From Martelella lutilitoris (lineage in GTDB: Bacteria > Pseudomonadota > Alphaproteobacteria > Rhizobiales > Rhizobiaceae), in assembly GCF_005924265.1 (NCBI RefSeq), contig NZ_VCLB01000010.1:179179-243178 (forward strand): a stretch of 64,000 nt of DNA. Direction: 5' to 3'. Each line of letters opens with the position of its first letter. The first letter of the stretch is position 1. Positions 37,129-45,632 of this stretch are shown piece by piece. The position numbers were made by a program, and so were the translations under genes. A model generated the notes under the pieces. The model made no database searches. It was not told the DNA's origin and was given only the letters and a program-made list of their open reading frames with translations.

Positions 37129-37735
37129 GCGTATTTCCTCCGTCAAGGGCCGCAAGGGCCTTCAGTACGTCGCGCATCACCGTCTCCTTGCGGACATTGC
37201 GCGAAAGAACGGTCACATCCGCTTGCGCATAGACCGGATAGCGCTTGTCCATAAGATCCTTCAGCGTCTGTTTCGGGTTTTCGGTCTTCAGAAGCGGTCT
37301 CGTCTGGCGGCGGCGGACCCTGTCCCACAGCGTGTCGAGGTCCGCCTTCAGCCACATGGAAAGGCCGGAACTTGAAATCAGCTCGCGGTTGGCCGGATTG
37401 ATGAAGGCGCCGCCGCCGGTCGAGACGATTGCCGGGCCTTCTGACAGGATCCGTTCGATCACCCTGGTTTCCAGCGCGCGGAATTCCGGCTCGCCATATT
37501 GGGCGAAGAGATCGGCAATCGTCATCCGCGCGGCGTCCTCGATCTCGTGATCGGTATCGACATAGGGCAGGTCGAGCGCATTGGCGACAAGCTTGCCGAT
37601 GGCACTCTTGCCCGCGCCCATGAGGCCGACGAGGATCAGGTTGCGGCCGGCAAGCCCGGCAAGCGCCTTTTCCCTCAGTCCCGTTTTGCCCGTATCTTGC
37701 TTTGCGTTCATATTGCGCCCATTGTTTTCAGCCAC
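37118..37735 (-). CDS. aroK: Shikimate kinase
   Basis: 205 residues from a GTG at 37735; an ATG at 37711 is an equally possible start. P-loop GLMGAGKSA at residues 37-45 of the longer form, shikimate-binding D in VDTDHEIE near 61 and the GGG motif in IVSTGGGAFI near 108. It phosphorylates shikimate with ATP. It leads the aroK-aroB-corC operon and is divergent from xerD with a 70-base gap. Confidence 0.95.
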   Translation of the reverse strand: MAENNGRNMNAKQDTGKTGLREKALAGLAGRNLILVGLMGAGKSAIGKLVANALDLPYVDTDHEIEDAARMTIADLFAQYGEPEFRALETRVIERILSEGPAIVSTGGGAFINPANRELISSSGLSMWLKADLDTLWDRVRRRQTRPLLKTENPKQTLKDLMDKRYPVYAQADVTVLSRNVRKETVMRDVLKALAALDGGNTREE

Positions 37736-37805
37736 GTATCGGCAAATGCTATAAGTGCGTCAAGCCGGGCGTTGAAGAATTAGGGTTTCAACACGGATAT
37801 CATCA

Positions 37806-38750
37806 TTGGATCTCTCGGGCGCCCATATCGAAGCCTTCATCGAAATGCTGAGCGCCGAGCGCGGCGCGGCCAACAACACGCTTGCCGCGTATCAGCGCGA
37901 TCTCGATGACTTCCGCGACTTTCTGATTGATCGCGGCGTCGCCGCCGATGCTGCCGCGAGCGCCGACATCACCGCCTATCTCTCGGCCCTCGGCAAACGC
38001 GGCTTTGCCGCCAGTTCCCAGTCGCGCAGGTTGTCCGCGCTCCGCCAGTTTTACCAGTTTCTCTATGGCGAAGGCCTGCGCGAGGACGACCCGACGGGCG
38101 TGATCGATGCGCCGAAGAAGGCGCAGGCCCTGCCAAAGACGCTTTCGGTTGCCGATGTCGACAAGCTTCTCGAGCAGGCTCAGCGCGAGGCCCGCGAGCC
38201 GGGGCCGGGCCAGTTCGAGCGCATGCGCATGGCCGCCCTTTTGGAAACGCTCTATGCCAGCGGCATGCGTGTCTCCGAACTGGTGACGCTGCCGGCCGGC
38301 GCGCTGAAGCCCAAACAGCGGTTTCTGACCATTCGCGGCAAGGGCAACAAGGAGCGCGCGGTGCCGCTCTCCGTGCGCGCTCACGCGGCGCTGATGGCCT
38401 TCGACGCCGAGCGCAAGGCGCGCGCGCACGAAACGGGCGATGACAATCCCCATCTTTTCGCTTCCAGGAGCGCGAGCGGTCACCTGCCGCGTCAGGTCTT
38501 TGCCCGCGACCTGAAGGGGCTTGCGGCAAGGGCCGGTCTGAAGACCACGACAATCTCGCCGCATGTGCTGCGCCACGCCTTTGCCAGCCATCTTCTGCAA
38601 AACGGCGCCGACCTGCGGGCGGTGCAGGAAATGCTTGGTCATTCCGACATTTCGACCACGCAGATCTACACCCATGTGCTGGAAGAACGGTTGCGAGAAC
38701 TGGTGGAAATGCATCACCCCCTTGCAAAACATGCTAAAAAACGGGAATAA
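37806..38750 (+). CDS. xerD: Tyrosine recombinase XerD
   Basis: 314 residues from a TTG start; no better start keeps the conserved N-terminus [26 protein letters not shown]. The catalytic residues of the family are present: Arg in [10 protein letters not shown] near 154, [12 protein letters not shown] with H and R near 254-257, and the nucleophile Tyr in TTQIYTHV near 288. With XerC it resolves chromosome dimers at dif during cell division. The gene sits opposite aroK, its standard rhizobial position, so it is the core recombinase and not an island integrase. Confidence 0.93.
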   Translation: MDLSGAHIEAFIEMLSAERGAANNTLAAYQRDLDDFRDFLIDRGVAADAAASADITAYLSALGKRGFAASSQSRRLSALRQFYQFLYGEGLREDDPTGVIDAPKKAQALPKTLSVADVDKLLEQAQREAREPGPGQFERMRMAALLETLYASGMRVSELVTLPAGALKPKQRFLTIRGKGNKERAVPLSVRAHAALMAFDAERKARAHETGDDNPHLFASRSASGHLPRQVFARDLKGLAARAGLKTTTISPHVLRHAFASHLLQNGADLRAVQEMLGHSDISTTQIYTHVLEERLRELVEMHHPLAKHAKKRE

Positions 38751-38825
38751 GCGGCACTAAATTGAAAGAGGAAGCCTTCAGGGCTGCTGCCCGGGCGCGT
38801 CAGTTAACCCACGGAAAGTTCGAAA

Positions 38826-39782
38826 ATGTACAGCTATCTCGATTTCGAAAGGCCTATTTCCGATCTGGAAGCCAAGATTATCGAGTTGAAGAAACTTGCC
38901 TCCGAAGGCGAGGAAAGCATCGACACCTCCGAGGAGATCGCGCGTCTGGAGACCCGCGTCAGCGAGGCGATGAACGATATCTACGCCAAACTGTCGCCCT
39001 GGCAGAAGGCGCAGGTTGCCCGCCATCCGCAGCGCCCGCACTTCGTCGATTACGCCAAGCGCCTGTTCACCGATTTCACCACGCTGGCAGGCGACCGCAA
39101 TTTCGGCGAGGACGCTGCCATCCAGGCTGGTCTCGCGCGTTTTCGCGGCCGCCCCGTCGCCGTCATCGGCGAGGAAAAGGGCCATGACACCAAGAGCCGG
39201 CTGAAGCATAATTTCGGCATGCCGCGTCCGGAAGGCTATCGCAAGGCGATCCGGCTGATGGAACTTGCCGACCGGTTCAACCTGCCGGTGATTTCCGTGG
39301 TCGATACTCAGGGCGCCTATCCCGGCGTCGGCGCGGAAGAGCGCGGCCAGGCCGAGGCGATTGCCCGTTCGACACAGATGTGTCTGAGGATCGGCGTGCC
39401 GATGGTGACGCTCGTCATCGGCGAGGGCATGTCCGGCGGCGCAATCGCCATTGCGGCGGCAAACCGCGTCTACATGTTGGAGCATGCGATTTATTCCGTG
39501 ATTTCCCCCGAGGGAGCAGCCTCGATCCTGTGGCGCGATTCCGCCCGCGCCAAGGAAGCGGCGACAAACATGAAGATCACCGCCCACGACCTGAAGGAAT
39601 TCGGCGTGGTCGACGAGATCATTGCCGAACCGGTCGGCGGCGCGCACCGCAATGCCGAGCACGTGATCGATGCCTCCGGTGACCAGATCGCCGAGGGGCT
39701 TGCCCAGTTCGACGGCATGTCGGCGGATGAGGTTCGCAACGAGCGGCGGCAGAAATTCCTCGCGATCGGGCGCAATCTCTAG
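38826..39782 (+). CDS. accA: Acetyl-CoA carboxylase carboxyltransferase subunit alpha
   Basis: 318 residues. N-terminal YLDFERPISDLEAKIIELK and the crotonase-fold core GDRNFGEDAAIQAGLARF, VIGEEKGHDTKSRLKHNFGMPRPEGYRKA, PGVGAEERGQAEAIA and GEGMSGGAIAI are the expected blocks of the alpha subunit. It transfers the carboxyl group from biotin to acetyl-CoA, the committed step of fatty acid synthesis. Length is normal. It follows xerD by 75 bases. Confidence 0.97.
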   Translation: MYSYLDFERPISDLEAKIIELKKLASEGEESIDTSEEIARLETRVSEAMNDIYAKLSPWQKAQVARHPQRPHFVDYAKRLFTDFTTLAGDRNFGEDAAIQAGLARFRGRPVAVIGEEKGHDTKSRLKHNFGMPRPEGYRKAIRLMELADRFNLPVISVVDTQGAYPGVGAEERGQAEAIARSTQMCLRIGVPMVTLVIGEGMSGGAIAIAAANRVYMLEHAIYSVISPEGAASILWRDSARAKEAATNMKITAHDLKEFGVVDEIIAEPVGGAHRNAEHVIDASGDQIAEGLAQFDGMSADEVRNERRQKFLAIGRNL

Positions 39783-39939
39783 ACCCTTGCGGCAATGCCG
39801 GAAAGGTGAGGAGACGCCCGGTTGCGCGGGGCCTTTGAAACGGTTAACGCTTTCTTGAAGTTTGGCTGTGCATTATGATCATTGATTGCGCAACGGCCGA
39901 GACGTTGCGTTTTGAGGCAAAATCCGGCAGGTTCTATCC

Positions 39940-41127
39940 ATGCGTTTGAACGTCCTGGCCCCCATGGTTTTCGCCACACTGGCGCTGACGGGCTGCAACA
40001 GCTTTTTCGACAGTACCGACTTCTCCACCGTGCAGGAGAAGATGAACTACGCGTTGCCGTCTTCCATGGTCGCCAAGATGCGCGCCCAGGACATGGACAA
40101 GCTCGCGCCGATCACCATCCGGATCTTCAAGGAAGAAGGCATCCTCGAGATTTGGAAACAGAAGCGTGACGGCACCTATGGCGAACTCGAGACCTACGAG
40201 ATCTGCGCCTGGTCCGGCAAACTCGGCCCGAAGAAGAAAGAAGGCGACCGACAGGCGCCGGAGGGCTTCTATCCGCTGTCCAAGGGTCTTTTGAACCCTT
40301 ATTCGCAGTACTTCCTCGCCATCAATACCGGTTATCCGAACCGCTATGACCGCGCCAACAGGCTGACCGGCTCCGATCTGATGATCCACGGCGCCTGCTC
40401 CTCGCGCGGCTGCTACTCGATGACCGACGAGCAGATCCTCGAGATCTTCGCCTTTGCCCGCGACGCCTTTTCCGGCGGCCAGCAGGCCATCATGCTGCAG
40501 GCCTATCCCTTCCGCATGACCGCGGAAAACATGGTGCGCCACCGCTATAACGAGAATTATCCCTTCTGGCAGATGCTGAAGGAGGGCTATGACTATTTCG
40601 AGGTCACCAAACAGGTGCCCGATGTCGACGTCTGCGGCGGCAAATACGTCTTCAACAAGGACCCTGCCCAGGGCGGGGCGCTTGCCTCCGACCAAGCCTG
40701 CCCGGCGCTTGCCTCCAATATTCCCTCGCAATACATGATGGCGCTCGCCGATTACCGGACCGACTATCAGGACGCCTTCGAAAAGGCGCTGGCGAAGAAT
40801 GACGACAAGGTCTGGCTCGATCCGAGCGAGGCCGAGCGCAAGGCGCTTGTCGCCGATCTGCGCAAGGACCCGACCGATCCGCTCTACCAGCCGACGGGCT
40901 CTTCGCTCGAGGCCGGGCGCTACGTCACGATCGAACAGTACCGCCTGACGAAATACGGCCCGCTGGAAACACCGGAAGTCGACACAACGACCCAGACGGC
41001 TGCCATTCCGGATATCCCCGCCGACATGCCGGCTGTCTCCGATGTGCCGATCCCGCAGAGAAGCCCGATGGCCGCCTATGCCGAGGAGCCGCCGAAGAAG
41101 GACAAGCCCTTCTGGAAGTTCTGGTGA
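39940..41127 (+). CDS. Lipoprotein L,D-transpeptidase (YafK/YkuD family)
   Basis: 395 residues. Signal peptide with lipobox LTGC (Cys near 19) marks a lipoprotein. The YkuD catalytic motif appears as IHGACSSRGCYSM near residues 149-161, with His and the catalytic Cys of HGx-SxGC. The KRDGTYGELETYEICAWSGKLGPKKKEGD block is typical for the YafK-like branch. It would cross-link or trim peptidoglycan or tether outer-membrane proteins. The C-terminal 80 residues are Pro/Ala/Thr-rich and probably unstructured, ending KKDKPFWKFW. Its stop overlaps the tusA start (GTGA). Confidence 0.88.
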   Translation: MRLNVLAPMVFATLALTGCNSFFDSTDFSTVQEKMNYALPSSMVAKMRAQDMDKLAPITIRIFKEEGILEIWKQKRDGTYGELETYEICAWSGKLGPKKKEGDRQAPEGFYPLSKGLLNPYSQYFLAINTGYPNRYDRANRLTGSDLMIHGACSSRGCYSMTDEQILEIFAFARDAFSGGQQAIMLQAYPFRMTAENMVRHRYNENYPFWQMLKEGYDYFEVTKQVPDVDVCGGKYVFNKDPAQGGALASDQACPALASNIPSQYMMALADYRTDYQDAFEKALAKNDDKVWLDPSEAERKALVADLRKDPTDPLYQPTGSSLEAGRYVTIEQYRLTKYGPLETPEVDTTTQTAAIPDIPADMPAVSDVPIPQRSPMAAYAEEPPKKDKPFWKFW

Positions 41128-41378
41128 CGCAGGACGGGCAGGCGACCGATCATTACGACCTTCGCGGGCTAAAATGCCCGCTTCCTGCACTGAAGACGGA
41201 AAAGCGACTGGCACAGCTTCCGCCCGGTGCGGTTCTGGCGATCGAGACCAGCGATCCGCTGGCCGTGATCGATATTCCGCATTTGTGCAACGAGAAAGGC
41301 CATCGTCTGGTCGCGTCCGAAAAGACCGAGATCGGCCACCGTTTCGTGATTGAACGCGGAAAAAATCCTAATACCTGA
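41124..41378 (+). CDS. TusA-family sulfurtransferase
   Basis: 84 residues from a GTG overlapping the previous stop. DLRGLKCPLPALKTEKRL with active-site C18 in the CPxP motif is the signature of TusA/SirA proteins, which pass persulfide sulfur for tRNA thiolation or cofactor synthesis. The 3' end overlaps by 11 bases the converging COG0523 gene. Confidence 0.9.
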   Translation: MTQDGQATDHYDLRGLKCPLPALKTEKRLAQLPPGAVLAIETSDPLAVIDIPHLCNEKGHRLVASEKTEIGHRFVIERGKNPNT

Positions 41379-42453
41379 AGCCAAAGGTCGAAAGCGGGTT
41401 GTCGTCGAGCGCTGCCCGGTCGGGCCGGTCGATGCCGGGGCGGTCGAGATAGGTTTCGAAGAGCTCCCGCACAACGGCTTCCGCGAGATCGCTGGTGATC
41501 ACGACGAGACGCGTTGCCGGCTCCCCCTCCCATGCCTCAAGCCGGGTTGCGGGATAGATAGTGTCGCGCACGCCGTGGACCACAAGCGGCCGGTCATCGC
41601 CCGCAAGCGCCACCACGCCCTTCAGCCGCAGCAGCTTGTCGCCGTGTTCAGCGGCAAGCCGATGCTGAAAGGCCTGGATGATCGCAGGCGACGCCAGCCG
41701 GCCGGCTGTGAGCGCAAAAGCGCGGATATGGGCGTCATGGCGATTGACGTCGTGGTGGTGATGATGGCCGCCGGCCTGTTTTTCCGCAGTGAGCCATTCG
41801 CCGACGGACGCGTTCTTGCGGGCGGCATCGAAAAGTCCGGTAACGAGCAGCGCGGGTGTGGACGCGGCCGGGTCGGCGACATCGACGATCTCGGCCAGCG
41901 GGTTCAGTCCCTCGAGGCTCTTCAGCAGTTCATCGCGCGCTTCAGGCTTTGCCAGGTCTGTCTTGGTGATGACCAGCCGGTCGGCGACGGCTGCCTGGCG
42001 CGCGGCCTCCTCATGGCGGGAAAGCGTTTCGCGGCCTGCCAGGGCATCGACCAGCGTCACCACGCCGTCGATACGGAAAGAGGCGGCGATCGCCGGATGG
42101 GCCATGATGGCGAGCAGCACCGGCACGGGATCCGCGAGGCCCGTGGTCTCGATGATCACCCGGCTTACCGGCTTTATTTTCTCCGTCTGGATCCGGTCGA
42201 GGAGATCGGCCAGCGTGTCGATCAGCTCGCCGCGCACGGTGCAGCACAGGCATCCGTTGGAAAGCTCGATGATCGAATCGCCGGAAGACTGCACGAGGAG
42301 GTGGTCGATGCCGACCTCGCCGAACTCGTTGATGATGACGGCGGCATCGTTGAGTGCCGGGTCCTTCAGCAGACGGTTGAGCAGCGTGGACTTGCCGGCG
42401 CCGAGAAAGCCGGTGACGATCGAGACGGGGATGGGCGCAGGCGGATTATACAT
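41368..42453 (-). CDS. COG0523/CobW-type GTP-dependent metallochaperone
   Basis: 361 residues. P-loop GFLGAGKST at residues 15-23, metal-binding GCLCC at 67-71 (CXCC motif), Walker B/switch ETTGLADP near 108, NKTD-like ITKTDL near 170, and a histidine-rich loop GGHHHHHDVNRHD near 229-241. COG0523 G3E GTPases deliver metals such as zinc or cobalt. CobW itself accompanies cob genes, but this one is not adjacent to cobS-cobT, so a zinc chaperone (ZNG1/YeiR-like) is as likely. It converges with tusA. Confidence 0.88.
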   Translation of the reverse strand: MYNPPAPIPVSIVTGFLGAGKSTLLNRLLKDPALNDAAVIINEFGEVGIDHLLVQSSGDSIIELSNGCLCCTVRGELIDTLADLLDRIQTEKIKPVSRVIIETTGLADPVPVLLAIMAHPAIAASFRIDGVVTLVDALAGRETLSRHEEAARQAAVADRLVITKTDLAKPEARDELLKSLEGLNPLAEIVDVADPAASTPALLVTGLFDAARKNASVGEWLTAEKQAGGHHHHHDVNRHDAHIRAFALTAGRLASPAIIQAFQHRLAAEHGDKLLRLKGVVALAGDDRPLVVHGVRDTIYPATRLEAWEGEPATRLVVITSDLAEAVVRELFETYLDRPGIDRPDRAALDDNPLSTFGFRY

Positions 42454-42462
42454 GGGATGCGG

Positions 42463-43587
42463 CTACTGGACGGGACGGGTATAGGGCAGGGGAACGGAGG
42501 TGAGGTTCTCGAGGGTCGACGCGGCCATTTCCGTATCATTGGGAAGGCGATAGGCGTCGACCGTCGGATAGTCCTTCGCCAGCGGCTTCAGATAGGGCGA
42601 GGAAAACATCAGATTGCCGTCATCATCGCGCAGCACCACGCGGTTCTGGGCCGCTTCGGCGCTGCAGATCTGGCTGGTGACATCGGCGACCGGACGGTCG
42701 GGGGCGGGCGGCGGCAGGTAGCTGTCAAGCCGCGGTCCGTCGCGGTCGCCTGTCGTCAGTCCGGTCTGCAGCAGCTCGGCGGCCTTCTCGGCGCGGGCCG
42801 GCACGCTCGGCGCGCCGAAGGCGACGGCGACCACTTCCCGGCCGTTGCGCCTGGCGAACGAAACCTGGTTGTAGCCGGAGGCGCAGACGAAGCCGGTCTT
42901 CATGCCGATCGCGCCATCGAAATTGCCGATCAGGAGATTGGTGTTGCGGTATTTGCCGCTGTCGCTGGCAATGCCCGGAATGGTGAAATAATAGAGATAT
43001 TCCGGAAATGTCTTCTCGATGGCGATGGCGAGCACCGCCATGTCGCGCGCGGTCGTGTACTGGCCGGGTTGCGGGTTGCTCATCGAGTTCATGCCGTTGG
43101 CGTTGACGAAATGCGTATCCGTCATGCCGAGCGCCTTTGCCGTTTCGTTCATCCGCTTGACGAAGGCCTCGCGCCCGCCGATCGCATGTTCGGCCACGGC
43201 GCGCGCGGCGTCATTGGCCGAATGCACCAGCATCATCTTCAGCGCGGTGTCGACGGTCACCCGCGTGCCGGGCGCGAAATACATCTTCGAGGCGGGTTCG
43301 CCCGCCGCGGCGGCGGAGAAGGTGATCGCGGCCTGCGGGTCAAGACGGCCGGCCTTCATGTCCTCGAACACCAGATAGGCCGTCATCAGCTTTGCAAGCG
43401 AGGCCGGATACCAGCGCTTGAACGGCTCTTCCGCGGCCAGCACACGGTTCGTGTTCGCGTCAACGACGATATAGGGACTGGCAAGCGCGGGGCTTGCCGT
43501 TGCCGCAAGGACAAGTGCCAACGCCACCAGCCACGAGGCCATCAGTGCTTTGAGCCGGCGATGTGCGGGTCTTGTCGTCTGCAACAC
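42463..43587 (-). CDS. D-alanyl-D-alanine carboxypeptidase (penicillin-binding protein)
   Basis: 374 residues from the GTG at 43587, which has GGAGA seven bases upstream; a further upstream ATG would spoil the signal peptide. Signal peptide ends at ALAS (about residue 37). Serine peptidase family S11 motifs: SLAK at 63-66 with the acylated serine, SAN near 120, and KTG near 220 (GMKTGFVCASG). It removes the terminal D-Ala of peptidoglycan stem peptides in the periplasm. After about 260 a proline-rich C-terminal part follows. It ends ten bases from the metallochaperone gene on the same strand. Confidence 0.92.
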   Translation of the reverse strand: MLQTTRPAHRRLKALMASWLVALALVLAATASPALASPYIVVDANTNRVLAAEEPFKRWYPASLAKLMTAYLVFEDMKAGRLDPQAAITFSAAAAGEPASKMYFAPGTRVTVDTALKMMLVHSANDAARAVAEHAIGGREAFVKRMNETAKALGMTDTHFVNANGMNSMSNPQPGQYTTARDMAVLAIAIEKTFPEYLYYFTIPGIASDSGKYRNTNLLIGNFDGAIGMKTGFVCASGYNQVSFARRNGREVVAVAFGAPSVPARAEKAAELLQTGLTTGDRDGPRLDSYLPPPAPDRPVADVTSQICSAEAAQNRVVLRDDDGNLMFSSPYLKPLAKDYPTVDAYRLPNDTEMAASTLENLTSVPLPYTRPVQ

Positions 43588-43724
43588 GAAACTGTCTCCA
43601 CTTGCCTGATGCGCGGTATCGATATACGCCTTGAAGGATGAAATCCTTGTGTGCGGTCCTATGCGGTCCCACATGTATTACCGTCTTTTACAACGAATTT
43701 TAGAAAATTGCAGGGGTATGCTTA

Positions 43725-44888
43725 ATGCCGGTGTTGAACAGTGCCGCCCAGATCCAGGACGAGGCCACGACATGGCGGCGGTTTCTTCATCAGCATCCCG
43801 AACTCCTCTATGATGTCGAAAATACGGCCGCCTTCGTTGCCGGGCAATTGCGATCCTTCGGCGTTGACGAGGTCGTCGAGGGGATTGGCCGGACGGGCGT
43901 CGTCGGCGTCATCCGCGGCAACCGCGAAGGCGAGCGCACGATCGGGCTGAGGGCCGATATGGACGCTTTGCCGATCGGCGAGAAGAGCGGCAAGGAATGG
44001 GCGTCCAGGGTCGACGGCAAGATGCATGCCTGCGGCCATGACGGCCATATGGCCATGCTCCTGGGGGCTGCCAAGCTTCTTGCCGGAACCCGCAATTTCG
44101 CCGGCCGCATCGCGCTGATCTTCCAGCCTGCCGAAGAAGGCGGCGGCGGCGGCAAGGCGATGATTGACGACGGGCTGATGGAGCGTTTCGCGATCGCGGA
44201 AGTTTACGGCATGCACAACTATCCCGGCATGCCCGTCGGCCAGTTTGCCTCCCGCGTCGGCCCCATCATGGCGGCGACGGACGAGTTCAGGATCATCATC
44301 AGGGGGGATGGCGGCCATGCGGCCCAGCCGCAGAAATCGGTCGATCCGATCATCATCGGCAGCCAGATCGTCAATGCAATGCAGACGATCGTTTCGCGCA
44401 GCGCCGATCCGGTGAGTCCGCTTGTCGTTTCGGTCACGGAATTTCATGCGGGCTTTGCCCATAACGTCATTCCGGGCGAGGCCGAGCTCGGCGGAACCGT
44501 CCGCTCCTTCACGCCGGAAAACCGCGATCTTGCCGAGCGCCGGATCAGGGAGATTGCCGAGTTGACGGCGCGCGCCCACGGCGGCGTCGCGGAGGTGCGC
44601 TACACCCGCAACTATCCGCCGACGGTCAACCATCCGGAAGAAACGCTTCACGCGCTCGCCGCCGCCCGGAGCATCGCCGGCGAGGGCAAGGTGTCCGACG
44701 ACTTTGCCCCGTGGACGGCGGCGGAGGATTTTTCCTACATGCTCGAGGCGCGACCCGGCGCCTTCATCCTCATGGGCAATGGCGATACGGCCGAACTTCA
44801 CAACGCCGAATATGATTTCAACGACGAAGCGCTTTCCTACGGCATCTCCTATTGGGTCCGGCTTGCCGAAACGCGCCTGGCCGGCTAA
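43725..44888 (+). CDS. M20-family amidohydrolase (hippurate hydrolase-like)
   Basis: 387 residues with AGGGG about nine bases before the ATG. M20D amidohydrolase motifs: GLRADMDALPIGEKSG near residue 72, HACGHDGHMAMLLGAA near 101, PAEEGGGGGKAMIDDG near 136, and YGMHNYPGMPVGQFA near 166. The catalytic dinuclear site residues (His, Cys/Asp, Glu, His) are present. Such enzymes cleave N-acyl amino acids or IAA conjugates; the precise substrate is not visible. It is the last core gene before tRNA-Arg. Confidence 0.9.
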   Translation: MPVLNSAAQIQDEATTWRRFLHQHPELLYDVENTAAFVAGQLRSFGVDEVVEGIGRTGVVGVIRGNREGERTIGLRADMDALPIGEKSGKEWASRVDGKMHACGHDGHMAMLLGAAKLLAGTRNFAGRIALIFQPAEEGGGGGKAMIDDGLMERFAIAEVYGMHNYPGMPVGQFASRVGPIMAATDEFRIIIRGDGGHAAQPQKSVDPIIIGSQIVNAMQTIVSRSADPVSPLVVSVTEFHAGFAHNVIPGEAELGGTVRSFTPENRDLAERRIREIAELTARAHGGVAEVRYTRNYPPTVNHPEETLHALAAARSIAGEGKVSDDFAPWTAAEDFSYMLEARPGAFILMGNGDTAELHNAEYDFNDEALSYGISYWVRLAETRLAG

Positions 44889-44957
44889 GAGACGGTGCCG
44901 CATTCATGCAATTGAGGGCTTTTCACATGGCTCTTGCTTTTGTATTGAGAGGCGAGT

Positions 44958-45034
44958 GGTCCCGTAGCTCAGCAGGATAGAGCATCAGATTCCTAATCTG
45001 AGGGTCACGCGTTCGAATCGCGTCGGGATCACCA
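44958..45034 (+). tRNA. tRNA-Arg (anticodon CCT)
   Basis: A 77-base cloverleaf: acceptor GGTCCCG/CGGGATC (one G-T pair), D stem GCTC/GAGC, anticodon stem TCAGA/TCTGA with loop TTCCTAA giving anticodon CCT, variable loop GGGTC, T stem ACGCG/CGCGT with loop TTCGAAT, discriminator A and encoded CCA. A T6 run follows immediately. It marks the junction to the accessory region and is a plausible integration site. Confidence 0.97.
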
Positions 45035-45632
45035 TTTTTTCTTATTTATTTCAATCATTTACGAATGCCGCACTTCTCGCGCCTTCTCCGAAAAATTTCC
45101 GGGTAAGCGCGGGGTAAGCAGCAGGATCGGTTTCGACGCAGTTCCGTGGCGGCTTGCATCGCCAAACCCTAAAACCCTTTGATTCAGTAAAATTGGCGCT
45201 GTCATCGCCGTCATCACTGTCATTTCGTAGCGTATTCAATAGGTTGAACTTGACAGCCTCGCTCAGATCGCCGTCATGCCCCTGTCAGCCACTAGGCGGC
45301 GGCCTTCGAGGCTGTCTGGGCTGTGGCTTTTCTCCCATGGACGACACAACGCTGCCGGGCCAGTGTGGTGCTGATCCGGTCCCCGTGGTGCAGGCATAAC
45401 GTGTGGAAAGAGCTGGAGTTTAGCCGAAACGGCCCCGAGCGTTGAGACTTTAGGCTTTTGTATCCGGTCTCAGGCTGGCCCGACCGCGCGGTGCCAAATA
45501 CCCGCATGGCAGAGTGACACAGGAAGGACCCACGCCCCTTCTGACAGCCGCTGTCTGGTGCGGACGATCAAAAAAGGGGACGCGGGGGAAGGCCGCCTGC
45601 GGGCGGCTATGAGCGAAGCTGCAAAGCTGGCT
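45035..45632. other. Degenerate stretch between tRNA-Arg and the primase gene
   Basis: About 600 bases without a convincing gene. On the minus strand two short open frames exist, 45292-45507 (71 codons, ending TAQTASKAAA) and 45051-45239 (62 codons, ending SAAFVND); neither has a recognisable domain or a good ribosome site. The segment carries GGGTAAGCGCGGGGTAAGC (a short direct repeat near 45100-45117) and the repetitive words GTCATCGCCGTCATCACTGTC (45203 onward). It is the place where an integrase gene would be expected, and none is seen. Confidence 0.5.

Noticed and set aside
37806..38750. XerD as the missing integrase of the tRNA-Arg element
   Set aside because: Its position opposite aroK-aroB and its sequence are those of the core dimer-resolution recombinase, and it is more than 6 kb from the tRNA.
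41350..43641. 763-codon plus-strand open frame
   Set aside because: It is antisense to the metallochaperone and D,D-carboxypeptidase genes, both with full catalytic motifs. No domain is visible in the plus-strand translation.
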